Source of the DNA: Sulfitobacter sp. EhC04
Lineage (GTDB): Bacteria; Pseudomonadota; Alphaproteobacteria; Rhodobacterales; Rhodobacteraceae
Assembly (NCBI RefSeq): GCF_001650875.1
Contig: NZ_LXYI01000005.1
Coordinates: 1 to 64,000 of the forward strand
Direction: 5' to 3'
Length of the DNA: 64,000 nucleotides
The notes below the pieces were generated by a model. It saw only the letters and a list, made by a program, of their open reading frames with translations. It was not told the origin of the DNA and did not search any database. Of the stretch, positions 36,962-47,458 are shown piece by piece. The first letter of the stretch is position 1; each line of letters begins with the position of its first letter. Position numbers and translations under genes: made by a program.

Positions 36962-37657
36962 GTGCTTACCAAAAAACAACTCGATCTATTGGCATTCATT
37001 CAGAAACGCGTGCAGCGCGACGGCGTACCGCCCAGCTTTGACGAAATGAAAATCGCGCTTGATCTGCGGTCGAAATCCGGCATCCACCGCCTGATCACGG
37101 CGCTTGAGGAACGCGGTTTCATCCGGCGTCTGGCGCACCGCGCCCGCGCGCTTGAGATTGTGAAACTGCCCGAAAGCCTGGGCGGCGCGCCCGGCGGCTT
37201 TACCCCCCGCGTGATCGAGGGGGACCGCCCCGACAGCCCGCCGCCTGCCCGCGCCATGGCGGTGGAAAGCACGGCGCTGGATCTGCCGGTGATGGGCCAG
37301 ATTGCCGCCGGTGTCCCGATCGAGGCGATCAACCACGAAACCCACCGCGTCTCCGTGCCCGGCGGTATGGTTTCCGGCAAGGGCGAACATTATGCGCTTG
37401 AGGTCAAAGGCGATTCGATGATCGAGGCGGGCATCAACGACGGCGATGTGGTGGTGATCCGCGAAACCTCTACCGCAGACAACGGCGATATCGTCGTGGC
37501 GCTGGTCGATGACCTGGAGGCGACGCTGAAACGCTTCAAGCGCAGCGGCAGTTCCATCGCGCTTGAGGCCGCCAATCCAGCCTATGAGGCGCGTGTGCTG
37601 GCAGCCGACCGGGTCAAGGTTCAGGGCCGGTTGGTCGGGCTGATCCGCACATATTGA
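36962..37657 (+). CDS. lexA: SOS-response repressor LexA
   Basis: 231-aa repressor-protease. The N-terminal winged helix (residues 1-66; [22 protein letters not shown]) binds SOS boxes. Self-cleavage is at A116-G117 in MGQIAAGVP. The catalytic dyad is S152 (GDSMIEAG) and K190 (ATLKRF). The start is GTG at 36962. It is autoregulated through the SOS box just upstream. Its last 37 bp are overlapped by the 3' end of comEC on the other strand. Confidence 0.96.
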   Translation: MLTKKQLDLLAFIQKRVQRDGVPPSFDEMKIALDLRSKSGIHRLITALEERGFIRRLAHRARALEIVKLPESLGGAPGGFTPRVIEGDRPDSPPPARAMAVESTALDLPVMGQIAAGVPIEAINHETHRVSVPGGMVSGKGEHYALEVKGDSMIEAGINDGDVVVIRETSTADNGDIVVALVDDLEATLKRFKRSGSSIALEAANPAYEARVLAADRVKVQGRLVGLIRTY

Positions 37658-39732
37658 CGCCGCGCGGCTTCCGGCACTGCCGGGGGCCAATGGGTCCATA
37701 ACCTGTCACCGGTCCGCGCGCGGGCCGTTGTCATTTTCCATCCCCCCTTGCCCGGTGTCAGCGCCAGCGCGCCGGTGTGTTTCAGCCGTGCCGGGTCAAA
37801 GACATCGCAAGGCGCCTGCGCCAGATCGGCCGCCGGGACAGAGGCCACCACGACCTGCCCCGCTGCGCAGCCTTCAAATGCCGCCAGACGTCGCTTGCCG
37901 CTCAGGTGGATGACCTTGCCCTTTCCCGGCCCATCTTGATCCGGTCGGCCCATCTCCGGCCAGCGCGATGCTGCGGCCAGTTGCCCGCTGCCATCGCCAT
38001 CGTTCTCCAGCCAGTTGCGCGCGACAAACCCGGCGGTTCTTTCCCGGCTCAGCGCCCGGCCCTGCGGGGTCATGACGCCGACCAAAGCGCCGGTGTCAGA
38101 GATCAGCACCGCAGGCCGTACCGCCCCCTGCCACAGGACAAAGGCCAACGCCATCGCGGGCAGCCCCGCAAGGCGCAACCGGCCCTGCCAGAGGATCAGC
38201 ATCAGAAACCCCAGCGCCAGCAGCGGGATCACCCAGCCCCCCGGCCCGACAACATAGCCACGCGCGCCCTCAAGCCCCGCGATCCAATGGGCCACGCCGA
38301 GAATCCAACGCAGGCCCAGCCCCATCACCCACAGCCCCAATGCCTCGGCCCCAAAGGGGGCCAGCACCAGCGCCGCCACGGCGGCGGGGATGATCAGCAC
38401 CCCCATCAAGGGCACCGACGCCAGGTTCGCGATCAGCCCGTAATGGGCGATGGTGTTGAAATGCGCCGCCGCGATCGGCGCGGTTGCCAACCCGGCCACG
38501 GCCGAAGAGACAAAGACCGCAAAAGCGGGTTTCAGCCAGCGCGGCATCCACCCCATGTCCACCGCCCTGAGCCAGCCAAAGACGGCAACCAGCGCCGTTG
38601 TCGCGGCGAAAGACATCTGGAACCCCGGCCCCATCAGCGCCTCTGGCCGCAGGATCAGCACCAGCGTTGCCGCAACCGCCACCGCGCGCAGGGAAATCGC
38701 GCGCCGTCCGATCATCAGCGCCCCCAGCGCCACGGCCACCATGATATAGGCCCGCTCCGTCGCGACATTGCCGCCCGACAGCGCCAGATACCCCGTCGCA
38801 GCGATCAGCGCGCCCCCGGCGGCAATGCCCTTGGTCGGCCAGCGCAGGGCCGTGACCGGATGTGCCGCCAGCAACAGCCGCAAGGCGCCCAGCACCACCG
38901 CGCTGAGCAGCCCCATGTGCAGCCCCGAGATTGCCAGCAGATGGGCCAGGTTGCTGGCGCGCAGCGCCTCCAGCGCCTCGCGGCTGATGGCGCTGCGGTC
39001 GCCGGTGGTGATGGCAGCGGCAAAGCCGCCGATGTCACCGGGCAGAACCTGCTGGATCCGGGCAGAGGCCGCCATGCGGATGCGAAACACCGCCAGCCCC
39101 GCATGGCCATCCCGCGCCTCTGCCACACCCAGCAGCGGCACGCGGGTATAGCCGACAGCCCCCAGCCGCGCGAACCAGGCGTGGCGCTGGAAATCAAAGC
39201 CGCCCGGCTCCACCGGCCCGGCGGGTGGCGACAGATGCGCGGTGGTCATCACCCGCAGCCCCGGTTCGGGCGTGATCCCGTCACCGCCGTGCAGCGACAG
39301 CCGCACCCGGTCAGGCGTCCGCGCGGGCGGCACCCGCGCCAGTCGGACGCGGTCCAGCGTCAGGCGCAGCGCGTCGGACTGGCTTCGGTCCATGGCGACG
39401 ATCCGCCCCTCCACCGGGCCATAATAGCGCCAGCCCAGCACCGGCCCCGCGACACTGTGCGCGCGGCCCGCCGCCAGCAGCACCCCGATCAGGCAAAGCG
39501 CCGCGCCCACCGCAAGGGGCGACACCGGCTCAGGCAGGAAGCGGGCCAGCACCAGCAGCAGCAACGCCACGACAGCAAGCCCTGCAAGCACCGGCGCGCC
39601 CGGTTCGGACGCCAGGGAAAAATAAGTGCCGACGCCCGCCGCCAGGCAGACCGGCACCCAGCAGATCAGGCCGCCCCGCTGCGCCAGCAGGATTGCGCCC
39701 GCATCATCGGAAAATCGTCTCCAAAGGCCCAT
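37621..39732 (-). CDS. comEC: ComEC/Rec2-family DNA uptake channel
   Basis: About 703-aa inner-membrane protein. After three N-terminal membrane helices comes a soluble OB-like domain ([23 protein letters not shown]), then the Competence domain with [19 protein letters not shown] and many helices. The C terminus is a short soluble tail; the full metallo-beta-lactamase domain of longer ComEC forms appears missing or strongly reduced. It transports single-stranded DNA into the cytoplasm in natural competence and in GTA uptake. The ATG at 39732 is preferred over a GTG at 39771. Confidence 0.88.
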   Translation of the reverse strand: MGLWRRFSDDAGAILLAQRGGLICWVPVCLAAGVGTYFSLASEPGAPVLAGLAVVALLLLVLARFLPEPVSPLAVGAALCLIGVLLAAGRAHSVAGPVLGWRYYGPVEGRIVAMDRSQSDALRLTLDRVRLARVPPARTPDRVRLSLHGGDGITPEPGLRVMTTAHLSPPAGPVEPGGFDFQRHAWFARLGAVGYTRVPLLGVAEARDGHAGLAVFRIRMAASARIQQVLPGDIGGFAAAITTGDRSAISREALEALRASNLAHLLAISGLHMGLLSAVVLGALRLLLAAHPVTALRWPTKGIAAGGALIAATGYLALSGGNVATERAYIMVAVALGALMIGRRAISLRAVAVAATLVLILRPEALMGPGFQMSFAATTALVAVFGWLRAVDMGWMPRWLKPAFAVFVSSAVAGLATAPIAAAHFNTIAHYGLIANLASVPLMGVLIIPAAVAALVLAPFGAEALGLWVMGLGLRWILGVAHWIAGLEGARGYVVGPGGWVIPLLALGFLMLILWQGRLRLAGLPAMALAFVLWQGAVRPAVLISDTGALVGVMTPQGRALSRERTAGFVARNWLENDGDGSGQLAAASRWPEMGRPDQDGPGKGKVIHLSGKRRLAAFEGCAAGQVVVASVPAADLAQAPCDVFDPARLKHTGALALTPGKGGWKMTTARARTGDRLWTHWPPAVPEAARRQYVRISPTNRP

Positions 39733-39845
39733 GCTTGCCCCCGCGCACCGCACTGGATAAACAGGCGGCACCCTAGAGGCCCCGTGGTGAACAAGTGATT
39801 AACACCGGGCTGAGCACGTCAGAATTTGTTAGGAAAACATCCCTC

Positions 39846-41246
39846 ATGTCCGCCGAAGTTGTCACCCGTTTCGCCCCGTCTCCCACCGGTTTCCTGCACA
39901 TCGGCGGCGCGCGGACCGCGCTGTTCAACTGGCTTTATGCGCGCGGCAAGGGTGGCAAGTTCCTTCTGAGGATCGAAGATACCGACCGCGCGCGGTCGAC
40001 CCCCGAAGCCACGGATGCGATTCTGCAGGGGCTGGCCTGGCTTGGTCTGGACCACGACGGCGAGATTGTCAGCCAGTTCGAAAACGCGCCGCGCCATGCC
40101 GAGGTCGCCAGGGAACTGCTGGATGCCGGCAAGGCCTATAAATGCTTTGCCACCCAAGAGGAAATCAACACCTTCCGCGAGGCGGCCAAGGCCGAGGGCC
40201 GCAGCACCCTTTACCACTCGCCCTGGCGCGACGCGGACCCGGCCAGCCACCCCGATGCCCCCTATGTGATCCGCATCAAGGCCCCACAGGAGGGCCAGAC
40301 GGTGATCCGCGACCGGGTGCAGGGCGATGTGACCATCTCCAACGCCCAGCTTGATGACATGGTGCTGTTACGCTCCGATGGCACACCGGTCTACATGCTG
40401 GCGGTTGTCGTGGATGATCATGACATGGGCGTGACCCATGTGATCCGGGGGGATGACCACCTGAACAATGCCGCGCGCCAGATGATGATCTATCAGGCGA
40501 TGGGCTGGGACGTGCCGGTCTGGGCGCATATCCCGCTGATCCACGGACCCGATGGCAAGAAACTGTCAAAACGCCACGGTGCCCTGGGCGCGCAGGAATA
40601 TCAGGCGATGGGCTATCCGGCTGCCGGCATGCGCAACTATCTGGCCCGGCTGGGCTGGAGCCATGGCGACGATGAATTCTTTACCGATGCGCAGGCAAAA
40701 GACTGGTTCGATCTGGACGGAATCCGCAAAAGCCCGGCGCAATTCGACCTGAAAAAACTGGAAAACATCTGCGGACAGCATATCGCGGTGTCAGATGATG
40801 CCGCGCTGCGGCAAGAGTGTCAGGATTATCTTGCAGCGGCTGGTCTGCCCCCGCTTGATTCCAATCTGACGCAGGGTTTGGAACGGGCGATGTATTGCCT
40901 CAAGGAACGGGCAAAGACCTTGCCTGAACTCATTGAAAAAGCGCACTTTATTTTGACAAACCGGCCTATCGAACCCGACGAGAAGGCGCAAAAGGCGCTG
41001 GATACAGAGGCCCGTGGCATTCTGACGGAATTGACGCCGCACCTGCAAGATGCTAGCTGGACCAAGGAAACGCTGGAAGAGGTAATGAACAGCTTTGCGG
41101 CTGCACATGACACCAAATTCGGCAAACTCGCAGGGCCCCTTCGGGCTGCCCTTGCTGGGCGCGCGGTCACCCCATCCGTTTTTGACATGATGCTCGTGTT
41201 GGGACGTGATGAGACCCTCGCCCGACTGACGGATGCGGCGGCGTGA
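39846..41246 (+). CDS. gltX: Glutamyl-tRNA synthetase
   Basis: 466-aa class I synthetase. It has the HIGH-equivalent [22 protein letters not shown] near the N terminus, [11 protein letters not shown], and the second signature [11 protein letters not shown]. Length is normal. I chose the ATG at 39846 because an earlier in-frame start adds a non-conserved stretch. The last third (from about 40790) is visibly more AT-rich in codon choice than the first part. Confidence 0.96.
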   Translation: MSAEVVTRFAPSPTGFLHIGGARTALFNWLYARGKGGKFLLRIEDTDRARSTPEATDAILQGLAWLGLDHDGEIVSQFENAPRHAEVARELLDAGKAYKCFATQEEINTFREAAKAEGRSTLYHSPWRDADPASHPDAPYVIRIKAPQEGQTVIRDRVQGDVTISNAQLDDMVLLRSDGTPVYMLAVVVDDHDMGVTHVIRGDDHLNNAARQMMIYQAMGWDVPVWAHIPLIHGPDGKKLSKRHGALGAQEYQAMGYPAAGMRNYLARLGWSHGDDEFFTDAQAKDWFDLDGIRKSPAQFDLKKLENICGQHIAVSDDAALRQECQDYLAAAGLPPLDSNLTQGLERAMYCLKERAKTLPELIEKAHFILTNRPIEPDEKAQKALDTEARGILTELTPHLQDASWTKETLEEVMNSFAAAHDTKFGKLAGPLRAALAGRAVTPSVFDMMLVLGRDETLARLTDAAA

Positions 41247-41363
41247 ACAAGGTTAACCCCTTGGCAACGCCACGCGCGATAACACATCTGCAGGTCCTGT
41301 CTCAGGGCCTGGTCGTGACGGCGGGCACTACGCCCTGCCGCCAACTCAAGGGGAAGGGACCGC

Positions 41364-42659
41364 ATGACTGAGAGCACGAAATCCGCAAAGCTAACCATCG
41401 ACGGCAAGGACTATGATCTGCCGATCTTTTCGCCAACCGCAGGCCCCGATGTGATCGACATCCGCAAGCTCTATGCGCAGGCCAATGTCTTTACCTATGA
41501 CCCCGGCTTTACCTCCACTGCCGCCTGTGACAGCACCATTACCTATATCGACGGCGATGCCGGGGTGCTGCTGCACCGGGGCTATCCCATCGACCAGCTT
41601 GCGGGCAAATCGCATTACCTCGAAGTCTGTTACCTGCTGCTTTACGGTGAGCTGCCCTCCCCCTCAGAGCTTGAGGATTTCGAAAGCCGCGTGACCAACC
41701 ACACCATGCTGCACGAGCAGATGATGAACTTCTTCCGCGGGTTCCGGCGCGATGCGCACCCGATGGCGGTCATGGTCGGCGTTGTGGGCGCAATGTCCGC
41801 ATTCTATCACGACAGCACCGACATCAACGATCCGTGGCAGCGCGAGGTCGCCTCGATCCGCCTGATCGCCAAGATGCCGACAATTGCCGCGATGGCCTAT
41901 AAATACACCATCGGCCAGCCGTTCGAATATCCGCGCAACGATCTGGACTATGCCTCCAACTTCCTGCGCATGTGCTTTGCCGTCCCGGCAGAGGAATATG
42001 TCGTCGATCCGATCCTGAGCCGCGCGATGGACCGCATCTTTACCCTGCACGCGGATCACGAGCAGAACGCCTCCACCTCCACGGTGCGTCTGGCGTCCTC
42101 CTCGGGGGCCAACCCGTTTGCCTGTATCGCGGCGGGCATTGCCTGTCTCTGGGGCCCCGCCCACGGCGGTGCCAACCAGGCGTGTCTGGAGATGCTCAAG
42201 GAGATCGGCACGCCCGACCGCATCCCCGAATTCATTGCCCGCGCCAAGGACAAGAACGATCCGTTCCGCCTGATGGGCTTTGGCCACCGGGTCTACAAGA
42301 ACTTCGACCCCCGCGCGACCGTGATGAAGGAAAGCGCCGACGAGGTGCTGGAGCTGCTGGGTGTCGAGAACAACCCGATCCTACAGGTCGCCAAGGAGCT
42401 TGAGAAAGCCGCCCTTGAAGATCCGTATTTCGCGGAGAAGAAACTGTTCCCGAACGTGGACTTCTATTCCGGCATCATTCTTGAGGCCATGGGTTTCCCC
42501 ACGTCGATGTTCACACCGATCTTCGCGCTGTCGCGCACCGTCGGCTGGATTTCGCAGTGGAAGGAAATGATCGCCGATCCACAGAACAAGATCGGGCGGC
42601 CCCGGCAGCTGTACCTTGGCCAGACCGCCCGCGATTATACGGACATCGAAAACCGTTGA
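41364..42659 (+). CDS. gltA: Citrate synthase (type II)
   Basis: 431-aa TCA-cycle enzyme. Catalytic and binding residues are visible in [13 protein letters not shown] (His), [15 protein letters not shown] (His) and [12 protein letters not shown]. The N-terminal [35 protein letters not shown] is typical of the type II enzyme, which NADH may inhibit. AAGGGGAAGGG precedes the ATG. A terminator follows. Confidence 0.96.
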   Translation: MTESTKSAKLTIDGKDYDLPIFSPTAGPDVIDIRKLYAQANVFTYDPGFTSTAACDSTITYIDGDAGVLLHRGYPIDQLAGKSHYLEVCYLLLYGELPSPSELEDFESRVTNHTMLHEQMMNFFRGFRRDAHPMAVMVGVVGAMSAFYHDSTDINDPWQREVASIRLIAKMPTIAAMAYKYTIGQPFEYPRNDLDYASNFLRMCFAVPAEEYVVDPILSRAMDRIFTLHADHEQNASTSTVRLASSSGANPFACIAAGIACLWGPAHGGANQACLEMLKEIGTPDRIPEFIARAKDKNDPFRLMGFGHRVYKNFDPRATVMKESADEVLELLGVENNPILQVAKELEKAALEDPYFAEKKLFPNVDFYSGIILEAMGFPTSMFTPIFALSRTVGWISQWKEMIADPQNKIGRPRQLYLGQTARDYTDIENR

Positions 42660-42671
42660 TCTGATCCAAGC

Positions 42672-42696
42672 AAACGCCCCGTCCAACGGGGCGTTT
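42672..42696 (+). terminator. gltA intrinsic terminator
   Basis: Perfect 10-bp stem AAACGCCCCG/CGGGGCGTTT with loop TCCAA, 12 bp after the gltA stop, followed by CGCTTTGTTG. Confidence 0.85.
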
Positions 42697-43002
42697 CGCT
42701 TTGTTGCCGATAGGTAAACAAACATTCAACCATAGCGCGACTTTTTGACATTTGCTGCGCCCTGGCAGACCCGGTGCCCGTTCAATGGCACTCTGAGAAT
42801 CAAGCCGAGACCACCACGTCCAAGAACCAAAAGCCGCTGAGTCTGCAAACTGTTTCAGCCGTCATTGCCCAATGCGAAACACCGGCCCCCGAAACATGGC
42901 TAAATTGTGGCATTGTTTCCCGCCCCCTGACAATCCGCGACGGCGCTTGACCGTCGTTCAAAAGCACCGTTAACCTGATCATAGATATAGCGAGGAAGCA
43001 CC
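42697..43002. other. Non-coding region after gltA
   Basis: No gene is supported. Upstream of the small gene pair TTGACC (42947-42952) and TTAACC (42970-42975) with a 17-bp spacer are the best promoter-like pair, but the match is weak. A consensus TTGACA at 42745-42750 has no -10 partner. Confidence 0.35.
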
Positions 43003-43158
43003 ATGTCGCTTTGGTTTCTATGCGGGTCAATTGTGCTGGTCTTTGCCACACTGACCCGGACATTACGGTCAGACCAAAGGCTGTGGCAACCTGCCGTGGC
43101 CAAGGTCCGGTGTGATGCCGACAGGCCTGCCTCCGCGCGGACGCGGAGGCTCAAATGA
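43003..43158 (+). CDS. Small single-helix membrane protein (51 aa), unknown
   Basis: A 51-codon frame starting ATG at 43003 with GAGGAA nine bases upstream (42992-42997). The product has a hydrophobic N-terminal helix (SLWFLCGSIVLVFATL), then a basic tail ending in TRRLK. This would place the N terminus in or near the membrane and the tail in the cytoplasm. Its stop overlaps the next start codon by ATGA, a strong sign that both are real and translationally coupled. I do not recognise the family. Confidence 0.6.
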   Translation: MSLWFLCGSIVLVFATLTRTLRSDQRLWQPAVAKVRCDADRPASARTRRLK

Positions 43159-43466
43159 CCGACTGCCGCTCGGACCGCCCGATGGAAGGCCGATTGCGCT
43201 GGGACCGCGCGGCAAGCCTGCTGCCAACCGCGGCCCGGTCAGGGCCGGGGCCGCAGGGCGCGCTGGTGCCAGACGGCCTGCGCGACAGCGACCAGATTGC
43301 GGTGATCTATGACAAGGGGCAGACCCCGCCGGAAATCACCATCCGACAGGTGTCGGGTTCGGTGCATACGGTTCTGGCGGACGGTGTGGCGGTTGCCGTG
43401 GTGGCCAGCGCCAATGGCCCCGCCCCCAGCAAGGATGATGTGCTGCTGGTCGAACGCTCGGTCTGA
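43155..43466 (+). CDS. Hypothetical protein (103 aa), coupled to the 51-aa gene
   Basis: 103-aa soluble protein with no signal peptide or membrane helix. The C-terminal half is a hydrophobic beta-rich stretch (IRQVSGSVHTVLADGVAVAV) ending in DVLLVERSV. The N-terminal half is Arg/Pro/Gly-rich. I do not recognise the family. The ATGA overlap with the upstream membrane peptide suggests that the two act together. Confidence 0.6.
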   Translation: MTDCRSDRPMEGRLRWDRAASLLPTAARSGPGPQGALVPDGLRDSDQIAVIYDKGQTPPEITIRQVSGSVHTVLADGVAVAVVASANGPAPSKDDVLLVERSV

Positions 43467-44064
43467 CCGCATCGCGCAGCCGACGCGTTTCACGTCAAAC
43501 TTGAACCACCTGCTGATTTGCATCCATTTCATCACCCATCGGCTCGGAAGACCGACAGAATTGTGCAAGCCTTTCAACTGGATTGCTTTCGAGCGGCCGT
43601 TCGTGGACTGCGCGGCGAAGGTCAGGAAAGAGCCCTTTCCTCTACCCTCGCGCGGAATCAAGGCCGCAGGCCGCCGCGCATCATGCCAGAGGCATGTCTC
43701 CGACATGACGGGCCGTCCCCTGGCACGGCGATTTGGTTGCTGTTTTGCCTGACAGACAGGTAGGATGTGCTTGGCTGCCATTAAGTGCCAGTCACTGAGG
43801 TCGGATCGCCGAACCACGGCCCGTCGATGCGCGGCTTGACGTTTCGCAGCAAACGGCAGCAATGTCCCGCACAGCAGACTCCCGATCTGGCCAGTCTGAA
43901 TATCCACTTTCAATGTGGCTCATGCGGGCTGAGGATGTCGGTTTTGACTGCCCCGTTCTGATGAAAGTCGATGCCCAAGGCCGTCGATATGTGCAACCAC
44001 CAGCAACTGCCCGAAGTCACGGATTTCAGATCAGGGGTGTCTCAAGGCTGATGCGAAAAGCTGC
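43467..44064. other. 600-bp region without a supported gene
   Basis: Open frames here are short and their products have no recognisable domain. Short inverted repeats such as ATGCC-AGA-GGCAT (around 43682-43694) occur. Composition is less biased than in genes, consistent with degenerate or intergenic sequence. I cannot identify a specific remnant. Confidence 0.4.
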
Positions 44065-44098
44065 AAAAGCCCCGGAGCCCGAACCGGGCCACCGGGGC
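44065..44098 (-). terminator. Terminator of the enoyl-CoA hydratase gene
   Basis: Nested hairpin on the minus strand: GCCCCGG (44069-44075) pairs with CCGGGGC (44092-44098) around GCCCG/CGGGC, followed by a T-run (A-run 44065-44068 on the plus strand). It lies just after the stop codon of the hydratase gene. Confidence 0.8.
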
Positions 44099-44104
44099 CG
44101 ACAT

Positions 44105-44881
44105 TCATCGCCCCTCGAAGGTCGCCTTGCGTTTTTCGGTAAAGGCCAGCACGCCTTCCTTGAAGTCGCGTGATGCGCCGCATTGGCCCTGGGTCTGGGC
44201 CTCCTGCGCCAGCTGATCTTCATAGGAATTTTCCCATGTGCCGCGGATCACCTGTTTGACCCCGGCATAGGCGGCTGTCGGCCCCTGCGCCAGTTGCGCC
44301 GCGCGGGCCTGCCAATGGGCGGCAAAATCCGCATCCGCAACCGCTTCCCAGATCAGGCCCCAGTCATCGGCCTGCCGAGCGCTGATCTTGTCCGCAAAAA
44401 GCGCCGCCCCCATGGCCTTGGCCGTGCCCATGGTGCGCGGCATCACATAGGTGCCGCCCGCATCGGGGATCAGGCCGATCCGGGTGAAGGCCTGCATGAA
44501 ATACGCGCTTTCGGTCGCGAAAACCACGTCACAGGCCAGCGCGAGGTTTGCCCCTGCTCCCGCCGCCGGTCCGTTCACAGCGGCGATGGTCGGCACCGGG
44601 CAGTTCACGATGGCGCGCAGCATCGGCGCATATTCGTCGCGCAGGGTGCGTTCCAGATCGACAGAGGCCGCAGTGGCCCGATCGCCCAGATCCTGGCCGG
44701 AGCAGAACGCCCTGCCCGCCCCGGTGATCACCACCACCCGCGCTTCCTTGCCGCCCTGGGTCGCTGCATGGGCAATCTCGGCGCGCATCTGCGTGGTCAG
44801 TGCGTTCATCTTGTCCGCACGGTTCAGCGTGATCGTGGCAATGTCGTCTGCCACATCATAGGTGATCGTCTGATATTCCAT
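44105..44881 (-). CDS. Enoyl-CoA hydratase/isomerase family protein (PaaG-like)
   Basis: 258-aa crotonase-fold enzyme. The oxyanion-hole motifs are GAGRAFCSGQDLGD (about residues 55-68) and NGPAAGAGANLALACDVV (about residues 104-121). FTRIGLIPDAGGTYVMPR places an Asp at the catalytic position used by ring-epoxide isomerases such as PaaG rather than the two Glu residues of classical hydratases. It may act in phenylacetate or a related acyl-CoA pathway, but no paa genes are adjacent. The ATG at 44881 matches the family N terminus. Confidence 0.88.
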   Translation of the reverse strand: MEYQTITYDVADDIATITLNRADKMNALTTQMRAEIAHAATQGGKEARVVVITGAGRAFCSGQDLGDRATAASVDLERTLRDEYAPMLRAIVNCPVPTIAAVNGPAAGAGANLALACDVVFATESAYFMQAFTRIGLIPDAGGTYVMPRTMGTAKAMGAALFADKISARQADDWGLIWEAVADADFAAHWQARAAQLAQGPTAAYAGVKQVIRGTWENSYEDQLAQEAQTQGQCGASRDFKEGVLAFTEKRKATFEGR

Positions 44882-44956
44882 GTCTGAGGTATCCTTCGCT
44901 TGAGGCCTTTGCCCCTTGATACCAAAGCAGGTCACGCGGACCAGCAAAACCGCACG

Positions 44957-45409
44957 TCAGTCCTTGAGAATCTCGCGCAGCCGCGCCTGTTCTTCGGCGC
45001 TCAGCGGGGTCTCTCCGGGCTGAACGGCGCGCGACCGGCCGCGCAGGTAGACAAACCCGACGCCGCCCGCGATCAGCAGCATCAGCGGCCCCGCGCCCCA
45101 GAGCAGCCAGTTCGCCCCGGTCACATCGGGCCGCAGCAGCACGTATTCGCCATAGCGCCGCACGATGAAATCGACCGCCTCGGCGTCCGTGTCCCCTGCC
45201 AGCAGTCGGTCGCGCAGCAGGATGCGCAGGTCGCGCGCAAGGCTCGCGTTGCTCTCGTCAATGCTTTCGTTGCGGCAGACCAGGCAGCGCAGCCCCTTGG
45301 ACAGTTCCCGCGCCCGCGTCTCAAGGGCCGGATCATCCAGCATCTCATCGGGCTGCACGGCGACCAGCGGCGAGGCCAGCAGCATCAGGATCAGGACAAG
45401 CCGTTTCAT
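44957..45409 (-). CDS. ccmH: Cytochrome c maturation protein CcmH (CcmL)
   Basis: 150-aa membrane-anchored periplasmic thiol protein that reduces apocytochrome c CxxCH cysteines for haem ligation. A signal peptide (about residues 1-19) is followed by the redox motif LRCLVCRNESI with C42 and C45, and a C-terminal membrane segment (LLWGAGPLMLLIAGGVGFVYL). It overlaps ccmF by ATGA. Confidence 0.95.
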   Translation of the reverse strand: MKRLVLILMLLASPLVAVQPDEMLDDPALETRARELSKGLRCLVCRNESIDESNASLARDLRILLRDRLLAGDTDAEAVDFIVRRYGEYVLLRPDVTGANWLLWGAGPLMLLIAGGVGFVYLRGRSRAVQPGETPLSAEEQARLREILKD

Positions 45410-47373
45410 GCCACAGGCACCGGCGTGGCACGTGACTTGCGCGCCCCTGCCGCCACGCGGAAGCGCCGGTCGCTCAGGCTCAAAAGCCCGCCCAAGGCCA
45501 TCAACCCGCAGCCGATCCAGATCCAGTTTGTCAGCGGCTTGATATAGACCCGCACGGTCCAGCCGCCATTGTCCTGCGCGTCCCCGATCACGACATAGAC
45601 GTCCCGCGCGAGGTTGTAGTCGATGGCCGCCTCGGTCGTGGGCATACGGGCCACGGGATAGAACCGCTTTTCAGGCGAGAGTTGCGAGATGACGCTGCCA
45701 TCCCTGGAAAGGGTCACTTCGGCCTGCGTCGACTGATAGTTCGGGCCCCGGACCTCGTTCACCTCGTTCAGGGTCAGCGTATAGCCGCCCACATCCCAGG
45801 GCTGGCCGAGCTGGGCGACGCGGATGTCATCCACCGTCCAGGCGGTCAGCCCGGCGATGCCCGCCATCGTCACGCCCAGACCGGCATGGGCCACGGCCTT
45901 GCCCCAGTCCGCACGCGGCAGACGGCGCAGCCGCGCCCAGCGGCCCGCGCCGCGCCCGCTGCGCTGCGCCAGTTCCACGATGACCCCCATGATCAGCCAG
46001 GCCCCCAGGAACAGGCCCATCGGCCCCAGCAGGCTGCGCCCCGACTGCATCGCCCAGGCCAGCCCGCCCACCGCCAGCGCCAGCACAAAGGCATAGCGCA
46101 GCGGCCGCAACGCGCGCCTGATCCGCGCGCGTTTCCACGGCAGCACCGACCCCACCGGCAGGACCAGGCCCAACAGCACCATAAAGGGGGTGAAGGCCGC
46201 GTTGAAGAACGGCGGCCCGACGCTGAGCTTGCGGTCAAAGAACATCTCGGCCAGCAGCGGCCACATGGTGCCGACAAAGACCACGAAACAGGCCACCGCC
46301 AGCAGCAGGTTGTTCACCACCAATGCGGATTCGCGACTGACCAGGCCAAAGACGCCCTTGGCCTCCATCGTGCCAGCCCGCAGGGTAAACAGGATCAGCG
46401 CGCCGCCCATGAAAAATGCCATGATGCCCAGAATGAACACCCCACGCTCGGGATCATTGGCAAAGGCATGAACGCTCGTCAGCAGCCCCGACCGCACGAT
46501 GAACGTGCCGATCAGCGAAAAGCCGAAGGCGAGGATCGCCAGCAGGATGGTCCAGCTTTTCAGGCTTTCGCGTTTCTCCACCACGATGGCCGAATGCAGC
46601 AGCGCCGCCGCCAGCAGCCATGGCATGAAGGAGGCGTTCTCCACCGGGTCCCAGAACCAGAAACCGCCCCAGCCCAGCTCGTAATAGGCCCACCAGGATC
46701 CCAGCGCGATGCCGATGGTCAGGAATATCCAGGCCGCCAGAGTCCAGGGCCGGACCCAGCGCCCCCAAGCGGCATCCACCCGCCCCTCGATCAGCGCCGC
46801 CACGGCAAAGCTGAACGCCATGCTGAGGCCCACATAGCCAAGATAAAGGAACGGCGGATGAAAGGCCAAACCGGGGTCCTGCAACAACGGGTTCAGGTCG
46901 CGCCCGTCAAAGGGCGGCGTTTCCAGCCGCAGGAACGGGTTGGAGGTGAAGATGATAAAAGCGAAAAACGCCACCGCGATGGCCGATTGCACCGCCAACA
47001 CCCGCGCCCGCAGGCTGGGCGGCAGGTTGCCGCCGAACCAGGCCGCCATCGCCCCGAACAGCGTCAGGATCAGCACCCAGAGCAGCATGGAGCCCTCGTG
47101 ATTTCCCCAGGTGCCGCTGATCTTGTAAAGCATCGGTTTCGCCGAATGGCTGTTTTGCACCACCAGCCGCAGCGAGAAATCGGAATTGACGAAACCCCAC
47201 ATCAGCGCGCCGAAACTCAGCGCCGTCAGGGCAAACTGCGCGCCCGCCGCCGGTTCGGCCACCGCCATCCAGCCGGGCCAGCGTTTGTGCGCCCCGATCA
47301 GGGGCACGATCATCTGAACGATCGCCACCGCAAAGGCGAGGATCAGCGCGAAATGTCCAAGTTCTGTGATCAT
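45406..47373 (-). CDS. ccmF: Haem lyase CcmF
   Basis: 655-aa polytopic inner-membrane protein of system I cytochrome c maturation, which attaches haem to apocytochrome with CcmH. The WWD-type domain is visible as GWGGFWFWDPVENASFMPWL. WGNHEGSMLLW and many membrane helices match. I took the ATG at 47373, which gives the expected N terminus ITELGHFALIL. It is separated from the upstream holin gene by 85 bp. Confidence 0.95.
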   Translation of the reverse strand: MITELGHFALILAFAVAIVQMIVPLIGAHKRWPGWMAVAEPAAGAQFALTALSFGALMWGFVNSDFSLRLVVQNSHSAKPMLYKISGTWGNHEGSMLLWVLILTLFGAMAAWFGGNLPPSLRARVLAVQSAIAVAFFAFIIFTSNPFLRLETPPFDGRDLNPLLQDPGLAFHPPFLYLGYVGLSMAFSFAVAALIEGRVDAAWGRWVRPWTLAAWIFLTIGIALGSWWAYYELGWGGFWFWDPVENASFMPWLLAAALLHSAIVVEKRESLKSWTILLAILAFGFSLIGTFIVRSGLLTSVHAFANDPERGVFILGIMAFFMGGALILFTLRAGTMEAKGVFGLVSRESALVVNNLLLAVACFVVFVGTMWPLLAEMFFDRKLSVGPPFFNAAFTPFMVLLGLVLPVGSVLPWKRARIRRALRPLRYAFVLALAVGGLAWAMQSGRSLLGPMGLFLGAWLIMGVIVELAQRSGRGAGRWARLRRLPRADWGKAVAHAGLGVTMAGIAGLTAWTVDDIRVAQLGQPWDVGGYTLTLNEVNEVRGPNYQSTQAEVTLSRDGSVISQLSPEKRFYPVARMPTTEAAIDYNLARDVYVVIGDAQDNGGWTVRVYIKPLTNWIWIGCGLMALGGLLSLSDRRFRVAAGARKSRATPVPVA

Positions 47374-47458
47374 GCCCCGATTATAGGGCGATGCCAGGCC
47401 CCCCGCCACGGGATTCTGTCATGCCCGGCGCATCAAAGCGTCGCAGCTTGTTCTGCTA

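Noticed and set aside
43862..44173. 103-codon open frame before the enoyl-CoA hydratase terminator
   Set aside because: It runs through the terminator and into the antisense of the hydratase gene, lacks a ribosome-binding site and has no domain.
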